A stretch of DNA of 64,000 nt from Liopterus haemorrhoidalis (GCA_963971575.1 OZ020611.1:21054092-21118091), one strand, 5' to 3'; shown: positions 1-12,404, counted from the stretch's first letter. Numbers and translations are program-made. The notes: generated from the letters alone by a model not told the origin.

Positions 1-256
1 TATTCAGAAAATATTTTTATTATTCAATAAACAATGAAAATATTTCGATATAAAAATGCGAGAGTTATTTATTTCACAAAACATTTTATTTTTTTTAATA
101 ATTGGCCTTTATTTAACCAGCTAGATAAGTTAGAGTCTGAATACGAAAAAATTGTAGTCAAAGCAAAAATGAACTGTTCCAATAGTTCCATTTGGCAATA
201 CTAGTCCCACATGTTTCTGTACGTTGTGTATTAAATGAAGCTCTCATTGATAAGTA

Positions 257-966
257 CGAGGGATGTTTCCAAAGTTCTGGGAATTTAGCTATAATTTTTA
301 TTATTTTGTTAATTTTCGTCAATATTACAATGCAGTTTTCAACATAATCTCCATTTAACTGAATACATTTATCCCAACGATAAACTATTTTTTTAAGCCG
401 TCCTCAAAGAACTTTTCTATTGAGTTTCTGTTCTGGTCCCAACAGCCTTGGCACCCAGCGCGGCAAAACCTTGCTAACGCCCAAACAATCATGCAAGATG
501 TCATGAACTTGTCGTGTACCTATCCCTTGGCGCACACTAATTTGACGAATAGTCATTCATCTGTCTTCTTTCAGTAGGTCTTCGACGGCAGTAAAGTTTC
601 TTTAATTTACCGACGTGCTTGAGCGCCCACTGCGTGGATCGTCTTCTAGTGATGTTCTACCTGTTTTAAAACGATCGATCCACCGATAAACAGTACTTTT
701 GGATGCTGAATAATTTTTGATGTTTTCACACCTTCTTTCCACAAAAAGAAAATTATTGCTCTTAGAGATTTTGCTGCGTCTTCCATGGTTACAAAAACAG
801 TGCTAGGAAAACGCGTTTATATCAGTCGAACACCTAAATCAGACTTAATATTGTACTAGATAGTTGCATAAACATGTCAAGACTTGTCTGGCACCAATAA
901 CATTGCCTATAAGTTCTGCGTAATTTAATTATAGCACAATTCCCAGAATTTAGGAAACATCCCTCG
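257..966 (-). mobile_element. Internally deleted mariner-like element
   Basis: Inverted termini CGAGGGATGTTTCC are seen at both ends, each next to a TA dinucleotide (255-256 and 967-968), the target signature of Tc1/mariner. The 710-bp length is about half a full mariner. Broken minus-strand reading frames resemble a mariner N-terminal helix-turn-helix region and its linker, with stops; the catalytic DDD part is absent. It lies upstream of the first visible P450 exon, so probably in an intron of that gene. It is non-autonomous. Confidence 0.85.
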
Positions 967-1139
967 TAGATTAACGCTCAAAACTTTATATGATTTAAAT
1001 AAATCCATTAATAAAAGCGAAAATATTCTCGCGAATCAAAATAATTCTCTCTTAAATAATTCCAATATTGGGACGCCCTGCGTCAGCGGCGGCGTTAGCT
1101 CTTAAAATCGGGGGGGGCACAAAATATTTGAGGCGGGCA

Positions 1140-1265
1140 TCATTTTTTTATTGTTACAATACATGAAAATACAAGTCATGACCTGAAAACAAAAAGTTCT
1201 ACGCTTCTAAAATACAAGTGATGACCTAAAAAAAAGGCCCTCACCACTAAAATACAAGTTGATGT
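1140..1265 (-). repeat. Degenerate minisatellite units of the 'GAGGACCTTTTTTT' type
   Basis: Two to three units reading (minus strand) roughly ACTTGTATTTTAG, then AGGxC, a T-run and a TCACTT block. The same unit recurs inside hAT-type elements elsewhere in the window (9.2, 15.3, 19.1, 19.55 and 57.0 kb). The G-rich stretch at 1100-1135 may be one terminus of the host element; I could not find its partner. Confidence 0.5.
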
Positions 1266-1439
1266 GAATTTATTCGTAATCAACTTAACAAAAAATTATC
1301 ATGGCCTACACAGATGAGGAAACTTCTTGACGATGAACGTAATGATCTACGGGCATTAAGAACTTTTACTAGAAATTTTTATTAAATGAAATTTTATGGA
1401 ATTGCAGCTATTATTTTATTAATAGTTTTTCATTTTTAG

Positions 1440-4400
1440 GTGAAAAGAAAAGATTAGCTTTCTTGGACTTCATGATTGAAGCAAGTCAGAATGGCAGCAA
1501 TATAAATGACCACGACATTAAAGAGGAAGTAGATACTATTATGTTTGAGGTAAGCAGAAAAATATAAAGTGTTAAGCTCTGTAAAAAGCTAGGTTTACAC
1601 GTGTTTAGTAGCTAAATAAAGTAACTAAAAATAACTTGCATCATATAAACCATTCAGCTTAGTACTTGGTCAAGTATTTGATTAAGTAGCATGTCAAGTC
1701 CAAGAAGGCACTTCCGTTAACTTGACCAAGTAGCGTACCCCCACCACTGTTTTTGAGGAACTTCTCACTTGCTAAAACAAATAAAAATAGACTTTCTAGA
1801 CAAGCGTTTAGTAAATTTGTTTAAAAACATCTTCATGACCAAGTTCTCTCAGCAGCATAAATAAATCCCCACATTTGCTCTTTAAGGTCACCAGCAAATA
1901 ATCATCCAATTGCCAACAAAACAAATTCTTACCTAAAAACCTTACAATTCAGTAATAAATTTTAGACCAAAGTTGATTTTAATTGGCTTTAAAAACAAAA
2001 ATATAAAAATAAAATTAATTAAAAATCGATACCCATTAGATTTTAAAGAATTTCTGGAAAACAAAATATAAATTTTAAGCTATTGATTAATAAATAACCT
2101 TTCTTAGAAACTCGCCATTAAAATTAAACTTTAATTCTTTAGCTACCTTAACAAGGGATACACAAACTTATTTTAAATGTAACATCATTATGTCTAATTG
2201 GTAACAGTGGCGGTGGGTCATTAAGGTCTAGAGGGGCAGTTGCCACTAGAAAACTGAACAATTTGTTGAAAAAATCTAAATCATTTGTCATGCAGACTTA
2301 CTAGGACTAGTGGTATAGGTATAGGACGTCTAAGTAGAAATAAAAAAGAAAAAAAAAAAAAAAAGTAAAGAAAGACAAAAAAAAAAACGAAACAAATATT
2401 TATCATTGCGTTCAAGCCGAATTAGGTCATCATGGAAGTTGTAGGCCTAGCCTTTACTATTTGGGGGAAGGGAATTAACTTTACAACATATATTGGTCGC
2501 TATTGTTTGTTTGGTTCAATATTGACAGTTCATATTTAATAGTCGTGCAGTGTAGGCGTAGAAAATCATGGAGCGTAGGTTTTTTATTGTTAAAACGTAC
2601 TACGAAAATTAGTCTTCAATTACGGTGACCCAAAGAAAATTGTGTCCTATTCTTGGCAGTAAAAAAACACCTTCCAATCTAGGGTTGGCAAACAGTATAT
2701 CGGTGATAATCCATTGATTTTATGTTATGGATCTATTATAAACCGGGCTTTACTCTCCATGGAAGTATGGATGCTTATCAATAGATTTAGATTTAGATTT
2801 ATTTATTGAAACATTTGATTGATACATATGTATATAATTCCAGTCAAACAAAGAGAAAATAACAATATATAATATTAGTACAAAAATATTACAATACCTA
2901 ATACAAATACAAAAACTAGAATACGCCATCTAGATTATGGTTCAGATATTCTCGTATACTATAGAAAACATTATCGAGGAGGTAAGCTTTTATGGTAGAT
3001 CTGAATTTACGCACTCTGTAGTTCCATACTGCTAACGGCAATTTATTAAAAATATCGATGCCTACATTGTTATAAAAACATGAGGATTTTTTATACTTAA
3101 GGCGGGGTTTAAGTATATTATGGCGGCCTCTAGTGCTATGTTCATGACCATTGCGACATATCGCCATCTCTCCAATGCTTTCTCTGATCAATGTGAGCGC
3201 TTCCAGTATGTACAGGCACGGGACAGTAAGGATTTTGCTGGATCTAAATAATGGTCTACACGAATCCCGCCAAGCACTATTCGTAATTATTCTAATGGCT
3301 TTTTTTTGTAGAATAAAAATCCTTTTCCAATTTACTGATTGCGCGAGAAGTAAACCGTTTTAGCCGCACTAAGTAACACCTGATTCACCACTTTTCTTAA
3401 CATAAATAAGGTGTTGTTTATTTTATTTTCAAGAGTATTTTTGTGTATCTTCCAGGTTAACTGGGTATCCAAATAAAAACCTAGAAATTTAAGATTATTA
3501 TTTGCATATTGTACAAGATATATAAAAGTCTCGGCCTCTTTTCAACGAGTCGCTTCTGATTTTATAGTTAGTTGTATTTAAGTGGGCCGCATATGCAAAA
3601 ACCTGATTTAAACGATACATTAAGTAATTAGAATTTTGTTTAATTTTACAATATTTTGTTATATACTTAATAATCCAGTTATCCCTGTAGTTTGGATAAA
3701 TTTAATTGATATGTGAAATATAAAGTAATGATTTAAGTATAATGTTTGAAATTAAAATATGAATTAGGTTATTATAGGTACATGGCAGGTAATAGACTCG
3801 CCACCCTAGTAGTAAATTGAAGACTTTTAAGGTAATTTTATGACTTGATCAAGGAAAGAGTAAAATGAAAAAAAAGTTCCTAATGGGAAAATTATGTATC
3901 CACACATTAATACATAATATACAGTTTCACGAGACTATATAACTTGGAGAGGTTCAGATCAGTATATTGAGAAAAAAAAAAATAGTGAAAACAGTACATT
4001 CGTTTAGTGCCCGATCATTATCATCGCCGAGGTAGCTCTATAATCCAAGATGAATTGTGGCTTTTTAAAAAATCCTGAACCATGCCATCAATCCAACGAC
4101 TTCTTTCTACGTCTATATTTTAGACTATTTCCGGCAAATTTGTAGTTCAATATTTTTTTTACCATTCTTTCGTTGAACGTACGTTGCAAATGTTCAAATC
4201 ACCTGTCGCTGTGATCTAATTACGGCTACTTTATCCGCATTATTATATACCGCTTGTATAGCCCATAGCCCATTCCACGTTCATTCGGAATGACTCTTGG
4301 TGAGCTCTTCTCGAATACCGAAGATATGCAATAATGTGTGGATAATTGGATTACGTCATAATATTCTTCGTCCTTCCAACGCTGGATCCGTTTGCTGCCT

Positions 4401-7400
4401 GACATATGGCGAAAGGTCGTATATTCAGATAGCCCATATTTTGATTAAATAATAGGAATCCAAATTTGATCTGCCGATTTAATTTAGCCACCATTTATAT
4501 CTATCTTCATTTAATGTTGTAGTTATGGCTTGGTTACTGTGGAACGTTATTTCATTGAAGAGCACATATTTGGTAAAAATTTATTATCAAAATGGGAAAT
4601 GTTTTTTTTTTCGGAAGAAATGTTGCACACCCTGTTAAAGTCATGGAGAATTTTATGAAAAAATTTCAGTAGAGTTACTATGGAACGACATTCCATTGAA
4701 GAACATATTTGTTAAAAACTTATTACCAAAATGGGTAATTTTTTTTTTTTTTTTCGGAAGAAATGTTGCCTCATCTGTTAAAGTCATTGAGAATTTTATG
4801 AATTTTATGAAAAACAAGCTCTTCATTTAAAATCTTACAAGATACAGTTGACTCAAGAATTAGAACCAGACGATTACTTGTGACGTCGTACGTTTGTAAC
4901 TGGGTCGAAAAAAGTCAAGAAAATTACGATTTTATTCAAAAAATAATTTTTAGCAACGAAGCTCATTTTAAATTATTTTTATTATTTTTTTATTATTAAC
5001 ATTTGTACTTAAAAATAAAATTATTACATTCAATTATTTTGTATGTTTTATTATTAAATTTAAATCGGAAAGTCAAATTTTGACAGCCTTTACAATATAC
5101 CATTTATTTTATATAAATAAAGATATTGCAAAAAATCTCATGAATTCTTGCAAAACCTAATATTATACGAGGTCTGTTCTAAAAGTATCGCGAATTTTGT
5201 GTTTTTTCAAAAATTATTTATTTATTCATGAATATCTATTTTGTCCCCTTCAAAGTAATCCCCACCAGATATTATACACTTGTGCCAACGTTTTTTCCAA
5301 TCCTCGAAGCACTTGAAAAAATAATTTTTTGTGATCTTGTTCAGCTCCTCCTTCGATGCCGTCTTTATCTCCTCAATCGTAGCGTAGCGTCGTCCTTTCA
5401 TTGGCCTCTTCAATTTCGGGAACAAGAAAAAGTCACAGGGGGCCAGATCTGGGGAATACGGTGGCTGCGGCATTATTAGTGTGTTGTTTTTGGCCAAATA
5501 TTCGCGCACAAGCAACGATGCGTGGGCGACGATGTTTCGCGGCGACCCGTCTCATGCCCAAATCATTGGTAAAAATCCAATGGCACGAGCCAATCGATAT
5601 GTTTAGGTCCTCAGCAACTTCTCTAACGGTGATTCGACGATTGACCAATACTGTTTTCTTTACTTCATCAATGTTTTCGTCTGTTGTTGACGTGCTCGGG
5701 CGTCCGGCACGCTCTTCGTCGTTAACCTCTTCTCGGCCCTCTGAGAACATTTTGTAGCTTCACCATATGCCACAGTCAACATTCGGAATGCGTCCGCGCA
5801 CTTAATTTTGTTTTTCACACAAAATTTTATACAGATTCTTTGATCCATTTTTTGGTATAGGCAAAAATCGAAGACGAGCCAAAACACGTGCAAGCAAAGC
5901 AACTGTCAAAAATTAACTGAACATTCAAAATGGCCGAACTTGTCGGCATAAGTGAGAGACATGAGTACCAACAAAATGCCCGAAAAAATCGAAAATCGAA
6001 TATACGTAACCCGAGGAAATTCAAAATTCGCGATACTTTTTAAACAGACCTCGTATATTCCAAAGAGTTATAGAATCTAAAGTCTATTGTCCGATTAAAC
6101 AAATAATACTACTGTTCCGAACCAAATATGTAAACTGAAATGGCGATGTAAAAATTCCAGGTGAAATTATCATTTAACATTACAGTGCTATTAAAATAAG
6201 ACAGATAAAACAATACCCTCCACTACAATACACATACGCTCTCTCCTCGTTTAATCTACCGCGATGACCTCCGTACTCCTCTATGGATGAAGGATTTGCT
6301 CTATTGCAATAAGCCATTGAATTCAGCCTATTTTCATTATTCTGGTATTATTATTTTTAGGGACACGATACAACGGCTGCAGGCTCCAGTTTTGTACTTT
6401 GCCTATTAGGAGTTCATCAGGATGTTCAGGAAAAAGTAATGCAAGAAATAAACGACATATTTGGAGACTCAAACCGTACTTGCACCTTCAATGATACAGT
6501 TGAAATGAAATATTTAGAAAGAGTAATTCTGGAATCTCTGAGAATGTATCCACCAGTACCTATTATTGCCAGAGAAGTGGAACAAGATGTAACACTAGGT
6601 AATTTATCTTTTAAATAGTATAAGGAATAAGGATTTAGAAGATGTAATGTAGGATATTCAATATCATGAGATAAACCTGCAAAACTAATTAATTTATAGC
6701 TTGTGTAGTTTAAGTAAAGCAATTGACTGTAAAGCTAAAATTAATTTAAGGGTAAGCTAAACACCACAGTTTATCATACAAAATTAACAATATGAAATAA
6801 AATAACAACTTATCCTTCAAATTATGCAGCGTATTTTATTTATCTTATAAAATATTATTCGGAGAAGATTCTGGATTATAAATAATCATAAGATAAAAAT
6901 GTTCACGTATTATTTAAACATTTCTGCATAAAACTATCAAATGTTAGATATTTGCTAGATATAAACACGTTGAATGCCGCAATGTATTAGAAAATTGGGT
7001 CCCATAGGCCATTTTTTTTTTTTTTTTGAAACGTACTGTTTTTATTTTACTGATTCAGGAACTGATATCTTTTTTTTTACCAGAATTGCTTTTTTTTTCC
7101 TTATATTTTTTTGGTCACACATTGGTCTTACGTGGTTTAGAACAGTGTTTCTCAATCGGTGATCCGCGGACTACTGTTGGTCCTTAGCAAAAATTTTGTG
7201 GTCCGCGAAAGTTTTACGAATTATTATTTTTGAGATTTTTGGCTCATTTTTCTATGATATTTTATCCATTTTCTCTGAATTTGTTCATTTTTCAGTGCTT
7301 TTTATTACTGAGATATTATATAGATGTAGAGTACATATGAAATAAATCTATTGAATAGTATGTTTATTTTTTGTGGTCCTCGGAACAAAATTAAATATTT

Positions 7401-10400
7401 TACTGGTCCATGGCACGTTTTCGATTTAGAAACGCTGGTCTAAAACAATATTACAAGTACTGATTGGCCATAGAATATAATTAAAATAATTTTTTAATTA
7501 CAAATATTCTATTAGATAAATATTCGCTGCAAAATTTGAGATAACTTTTTTTATTTTTTAAATATTATTTTCTATTATTAGTTTTGTATGATAAACATGT
7601 AATCTGCGGTGGAGACCAAGGAACTTGCCTCAAGCTAAAAGTGAACGAGGCCAAAATACTTATTTTTTTGTGCTTCTGAATATTTTTCTAAATCAAAGAA
7701 ATTCTTATTTTTATATATATATCTATGTATTTTTACTAATAACTCTTTTTACGCAAATAATATTTTCCAAATACATGGAGGGGCCCGCATTTTTCCTTTT
7801 TGCTTCAGCCGTTAAAATAGATGGTTGAATAGACGGCTCTGGAATTCAATCTGCCCTTAAAGAAATAAAACAAATGCTCCATTTGTTCTATCTTAAAATG
7901 TATTGCATTTTATTTCACAGTGCAATTTCGATACTTCATTTCAACATAAAATTTATTTACATGAATTTATTTTTTTCGTACATTTTTATCTATAATTTAT
8001 TATTTTTCATTTTTCGAATTTTAGCAACTGACAACCATGTTATTCCTGCTGGAACTACTGTGGTAGTAGGAACATATTTACTTCATCGCCGACCAGACAT
8101 ATTCCCGAATCCAGAAAAATTCGATCCAGATAACTTCTTGCCAGAGAGATGTTCTAAGAGACACTACTACAGCTATATTCCGTTCAGTGCTGGCCCACGA
8201 AGCTGTGTCGGTAAGATAAAATATTTTCATCTAAAATGTTGGTTATACTATTCCAATTCATTTGAACCTACACCACTATTTATTAGATGTGGAGTTGATC
8301 GTGTTTGTAAAAGAGTATATGTGGAAAAGGTTGTACGGGTTACGGACATAAATAATGCAACTAGATATAGCTGACCAGTTTTGAAATATTTTATTTCTTC
8401 ATGAGAGCTGATCTAAAAAACGTACGGTCATTGTAAGATAGTTAAAATATAAATAAAAATTAGTAAAAATTTTAAGGTAAAAAACAATCAGTCAGTAATT
8501 AAAATATAAATAAATAAGTAGTCAAAATGAATAAAATGAAATTCTCACTGTATCATAAATTATAGCAACATTTCTATTTTAGCTCTGATGAAGATTTCAT
8601 ATTAAATCGAAAAGTTAGCGAAGTTAAAATATTGTTTTAATTTTAATTTCTGACCAGTCCGAATCCCATTACTTCCTCATCATAAAATGAAATAGTTTTA
8701 CAAAAATCTTGGCAGTCTCCAGTTCACCCCACTTTCGGCGACAACATATATTTTGTGCACAACTTGTGTGCAACGTTAATAAAATAATATAAATAATTTA
8801 TTTATATTTTAATTACTGACTGATTATTTTTTTACATATGATTTTCCACTAAGTTTTATTTTTATTATTTTACAATGAACGTACGATTTTTAGATCAGCT
8901 CTGATGATGAAATAAAATATTTCGAAGCTGGTCAGCTTGATCTAGTTGCATTATTCATGTCCGCAACCCGTACAACCTTTTCCACATATACTATTTATTA
9001 GGTGTAAAGTTTTAGTCTTCACTGCATATGAAATATCCTCGCTTTCTATGACTTCTGCCATCTTTCGGGTAAGTTTCGAAGTCCTGCGCGAAAATTGATA
9101 TGGGATTGAAATCAGTGATATTGTCAATCAGACGCGCACACAAGGGGGGTCTAAGAGGTCCGGACCCCCCTGGTACCGTGAGAAGTGAGGACTTTTTTTT
9201 TGTTCTTCACTTAAAATTTAGAAGTGAGGACCTTTTTTTGCCTCTTCACTTAAAACTTAGAAATGAGGACCTTTTTTTGCTCTTCACTTAAAATTTAGAA
9301 GTGAGGACTTTTTTTTGCTCTTCACTTGAAATTGAAATTTTACCCTGTGTTTATAATAAGTTTTAAATATATAATATTTCTTTATAAAAATTATATATAA
9401 TTGGACCCCCCAAGCCAAAAATCTGTGTGCGCGCCTGTTGTCAATCCTTTTTCGTATTTCAGTCATATCTGTAAAGCGCTATTCAGCTTAATAGTTCAGC
9501 ATAGACCTGAATAAATAAGCAAGTGATTAGGTAGGTTCCGTAAGGGAAAACTCACTGTCCAAGTTAAAGATAGTTTACTGAATAGTAAGAACCACGTGAG
9601 GCATAAGGTGGAAACTCACTTATAAAACTCGACGCAAGGCAACGAAATGCGACGCGTGTTAACTCAAATCAAATGTTGCTATTTTGCAATATTGACTATG
9701 GTTCTGAAACATATTATGAACACCCAACGCAATGTGATGTGCTCACACAATACTCGATCCAAACGATCCGGTTCAGCTTAGTGTCGGTGGGGATGGAAGT
9801 ATTGTCGTGCAACAAAATTACCATTCGGTTTTCTTGTCCAGTAAATTGTTTCTCGTATTTATGTATATTAGAGGTCTGCACGGGCCTATTTTGGGCCTAC
9901 ATGTATTTTATTGAATTTATGGATTTTATTAAAGATTTTCTTCTTTTTCAAAAGTAAATAATTGGGAGGCATTGCCCCGTTGCCCTTCCCGCACAAGCCA
10001 CCACTGCATTTATTTACCCATTTTATTCAGTTTAAAATATAATGTTCGTTAGCAACCGCTTCACTCGGTTGCAGGACCTTGTAAAACAATACACACTTCA
10101 TATTTCACAAGATTCGCTGAAGCACATTTTGGGAATGGATGCTCGATTTGGCCATTAATGTCTAGTATATCTAATTATAGTCATCGTTCAAATCATCATA
10201 TGTTATTTGTAAAATATTGTATTTAATAATAATTATACTGTTACTAATATTTCAGGGAGAAAATATGCGATGCTGAAACTGAAAGTACTTCTATCGACCA
10301 TCCTGAGAAACTACAAGATAATCTCAGAAGTACCAGAAAAGGAATTTAAACTTCAGGGTGATATTATTCTGAAACGTCATGATGGATTTAGAATTAGGAT

Positions 10401-10431
10401 CGAACCAAGACAACAAACTACAGCTATGTGA
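1440..10431 (+). CDS. CYP4G: CYP4G-like cytochrome P450, 3' half (four exons)
   Basis: Exons 1440-1549, 6361-6598, 8025-8210 and 10256-10431 all have AG/GT boundaries and compatible phases (entering mid-codon after a G, then phases 0, 1, 1), and end at TGA 10429-10431. The joined product shows the P450 landmarks in order: an I-helix with EEVDTIMFE then [10 protein letters not shown] across the first junction; the K-helix ExxR as ESLR; the PERF-like region NFLPER; the heme-binding loop [10 protein letters not shown] with its Cys ligand; and a C-terminus ending in a [17 protein letters not shown] motif. [14 protein letters not shown] and [17 protein letters not shown] are characteristic of CYP4G, the ER-membrane P450 that performs oxidative decarbonylation of long aldehydes to cuticular hydrocarbons. 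The N-terminal anchor and the CYP4G insertion must lie left of the window. Introns of 4.8, 1.4 and 2.0 kb are filled with transposons, but the exons are intact, so the gene looks functional. Confidence 0.93.
2785..3510 (-). mobile_element. 5'-truncated, degenerate LINE (reverse transcriptase C-terminus)
   Basis: Minus-strand frames carry the region after the RT palm ([19 protein letters not shown]) and a C-terminal tail ending in [16 protein letters not shown] and FYSIREYLN. The same tail architecture is present in the better-preserved LINE at 13.5-14.9 kb, so both belong to a related CR1/jockey-like group. Stops and frameshifts make it dead. The 3' end is a hexameric (TTTAGA)n-like tail at 2785-2805. 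It lies in the large P450 intron. Confidence 0.75.
4541..4805. repeat. Direct tandem duplication, about 141-bp period
   Basis: The block starting GGAACGTTATTTCATTGAAG at 4541 recurs from 4682 with a few differences, including the T-run followed by CGGAAGAAATGTTGC. It is probably internal to an old transposon whose transposase remnant follows at 4820. Confidence 0.7.
4820..4975 (+). pseudogene. Tc1/mariner-superfamily transposase remnant
   Basis: A frameshifted stretch reads in part [12 protein letters not shown] then [11 protein letters not shown], like the segment around the first catalytic acid of Tc1/mariner-type transposases that carry a DUF4817-style N-terminus. It breaks off into AT-rich sequence. 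No termini were found. Confidence 0.5.
5168..6053 (-). mobile_element. Internally deleted mariner with inverted termini
   Basis: Termini beginning CGAGGTCTGTTC (left) and CGAGGTCTGTTT (right, minus strand), then AAAAGTATCGCGAAT, flanked by TA at 5166-5167 and 6054-6055. Minus-strand frames give an N-terminal HTH region (5660-5902, 5433-5750; [18 protein letters not shown]) and a C-terminal part (5222-5515) with [16 protein letters not shown], which holds the third catalytic Asp, and ending with an [12 protein letters not shown] motif. The segment with the first and second Asp is deleted and frames are shifted, so no active transposase can be made. Confidence 0.88.
7143..7437. mobile_element. 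Nonautonomous hAT-type element
   Basis: Left end CAGTGTTTCTCAA, right end (minus strand) CAGCGTTTCTAAA. Flanks GTTTAGAA (7135-7142) and GTCTAAAA (7438-7445) match at 6 of 8 bases, consistent with an old 8-bp hAT target duplication. There is no coding capacity. It lies in the P450 intron between exons 6361-6598 and 8025-8210. Confidence 0.75.
8317..8993. mobile_element. Fold-back element, possibly from Penelope-type terminal repeats
   Basis: Left arm (about 8317-8520) and right arm (about 8785-8993) are inverted copies of each other, starting ATATGTGGAAAAGGTTGTAC. Flanking 20-bp sequences at 8272 and 8993 (CTATTTATTAG...) are near-repeats, as after a target duplication. The plus-strand motif CTGATGA, then a short hairpin, then GAA, recurs three times (right arm near 8890, middle near 8583, and inverted in the left arm). 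It resembles the hammerhead core carried by Penelope-like retroelements. It starts about 110 bp after the heme-loop exon of the P450. Confidence 0.6.
9129..9437. mobile_element. hAT MITE carrying an internal minisatellite
   Basis: Termini CAGACGCGCACACA and (minus strand) CAGGCGCGCACACA; perfect 8-bp duplication TTGTCAAT at 9121-9128 and 9438-9445. The interior (9181-9330) is four tandem units of about 50 bp of the form GTGAGGACCTTTTTTTG then CTCTTCACTTAAAATT. There is no transposase. It lies in the last P450 intron. Confidence 0.93.
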
Positions 10432-10699
10432 TCCCATAATTTTAAGAAAAATAATTTTTAAATAATTTTTAAAGCTGATAAAACTCTTGGGATCTAAGAG
10501 TCAAAGTTTATTTTATTTCTTGCAGTCAGCGTATGACTGAGATAATTGAAACTTTGATTGGAAATTGAATTATTTAGTTGCATAATATGGTTTATTATTC
10601 TATTAAGTTTTATTTATAATTTTATATCTTATCATAGTCTATACTGCTTAGGGTAATGCGTTGGTCGAGTATATAATAAGTGCTGTAAATTTATATTTT

Positions 10700-10709
10700 A
10701 ATAAATAAA
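10700..10709 (+). terminator. Polyadenylation signal, P450 gene
   Basis: Two overlapping AATAAA hexamers about 270 bp after the P450 stop codon; the next element begins well beyond. Likely the 3' end signal of that transcript. Confidence 0.5.
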
Positions 10710-10875
10710 TTATTATTATGTAATATATTTTTATTGAGTTTTCTTCTCATGTATCATTCTAAAAGATGTATTTATCGTGTTATAATTTAGTATATACAAG
10801 GACAATATCGATTTAACCTAGAAGTTATACACTTTTCTCAAGAAAATTTATGAATTTTCTAAATTAAACAAAGAA

Positions 10876-10990
10876 AATGTAAATTGGGTTCCAAAAGACC
10901 TATCTACTGAACGCTGCCAAATACGAATTCATATTTCACAAAAGCTTCTTCAACGTTTGCTCCAGTATTCTCGAGAAAGCAAACAGACTT
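10876..10990 (+). pseudogene. Short mariner-type transposase fragment
   Basis: One open frame reads NWVPKDLS then ISQKLLQRLLQYSRES, the segment between the HTH and the first catalytic Asp of many mariner transposases. It abuts a different mariner on its right, implying truncation by or junction with that element. Confidence 0.55.
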
Positions 10991-10994
10991 TGCA

Positions 10995-12251
10995 GTGTCA
11001 GTTCAAATGTTTAAAACAATTGATCAGCCCGCCGACTGTGAAATACGTTCAGTGCAGTGGCGGTCGGTGAATCATTTTTGGGTAAGCAATTACAAAGAAT
11101 ACACATGCTCGTGCTTTGTCGTTGCTATACTGCTGTTGAGCGATATAGTACGAGCTTGTCCGATCATACTAATTGCATACCCAAACATGCTTCACCGACC
11201 GCCACTGGTTCAGTGATTCGGTTTTTAACAGCAAGGATCGTTCCAGGAGCGGAAATTCATCAACAGATAAGTGAACTGTACGTCCCCAATGCGATGATTG
11301 ATAGCAAAGTGCGCAAGTGGGTGAGAGCTTTCAAGGACGGGCGGGAAAATGTCCATGATGAGACGCGATCGGGCCGACCATCAGTGATCACAGAAGATTT
11401 GGTTATGCCGTGGACAAAAAGATTCGTGAGGACCGGCGATTCACAGTGTCAATTTTAGCATTGGAATTTCCGAATGTGGGTAGAACAACTTTACACAAAA
11501 TTGTCTGAAAATTTGAAATTTCACAAATTATGCGCACGTTGGGTTTGCCAGGCTGTTTACTGAAGAACACCAAATGAAAAGAGTGGCTTGTACTCTTGAT
11601 TTTTTGGACCGATATCATAAGGAAGGTGAACAACATTTAGAGAACATTGTCACAGGGGACGAGACGTGGGTTTATCACATGACTCCAGAGTCTAAACGTC
11701 AGTCAATGGAATGGCGTCACACGACATCACCAGCCAAAGCCAAGCAGACAATCTCAACACGCAAGCTTATGGCAACCGTGTTTTGGGATAGACATGGAGT
11801 CTTGTTATTCGAGTTTATGCAGCAAGGGACAACAATAAATGCAGCCGCTTACTGTGCTACCCTGACTAAACTTCGACGTGCAATACAGAATAAGCGACGT
11901 GGCCTTCTGACGTCTGGCATTTTGTTGTTGCATGAAAATGCCAGACCCCATTCTGCCATTCACACCCAAATTCTGATCAGATCTTTTGTATGGGAACAGA
12001 TTGACCACCCACAGTACAGTCCAGACTTGGCACCCAGCGATTTTCACCTGTTCCGATACTTAAAAGAGTTTCTCGGCGGCAAGCGCTTCGCCAGAGATGA
12101 CGAGGTGAAAAAAGCAGTTGCATACTAGTTATCCCCTAACAAAAATGGAAACTATATAGAAAAATAGAGAAAGATGTAAGGAATTAAATATCAAAATGTT
12201 TTTAAGGAAAATTTTATAAAGAATCGAACCTTAGTTTACGAATAACCCTCG
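10995..12251 (+). mobile_element. Mariner transposon interrupted by a MITE; transposase mutated
   Basis: The transposase begins near 10995-11008 (KTIDQPADCEIRSV), is interrupted at 11055-11207 by an hAT MITE, and resumes with RFLTARIVPGAEIHQQIS. The second half (11574-12128) contains the first Asp in VTGDETWVYH and the third Asp in YSPDLAPSDFHLF. The second catalytic position reads LLLHENARPH, that is Glu where the family has Asp. There is a frameshift near 11400-11570, and the frame stops early at 12128. The right terminus (minus strand CGAGGGTTATTCGTAAACTA) ends at 12251 next to TA; I did not find the left terminus. Inactive. Confidence 0.85.
11055..11207. mobile_element. 153-bp hAT MITE inserted in a mariner transposase frame
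   Basis: Termini CAGTGGCGGTCGGTGAA and (minus strand) CAGTGGCGGTCGGTGAA are identical for 17 bases. Perfect 8-bp duplication GTTCAGTG lies at 11047-11054 and 11208-11215. Across one copy of the duplication the mariner reading frame continues without change, so the MITE entered after the mariner. Confidence 0.94.
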
Positions 12252-12404
12252 TACAAAACCGTTCCGTCAGCAGGCAAAGTGATGGCTACTATATTCTAAA
12301 ATATTCATTATATTCATTGCCTAAATTGTATAGATTTCTTCTTACCGGAAGAGTATATATGTACACTATTACAATCAACTTTTAAGAGACAAAGAGTCTA
12401 TAAG

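Noticed and set aside
2208..2300. hAT element starting CAGTGGCGGTGGG
   Set aside because: A plausible terminus, but no matching opposite end or 8-bp duplication could be found.
9100..9291. 63-codon ORF with [12 protein letters not shown] repeats
   Set aside because: Translation of the minisatellite in the hAT MITE 9129-9437.
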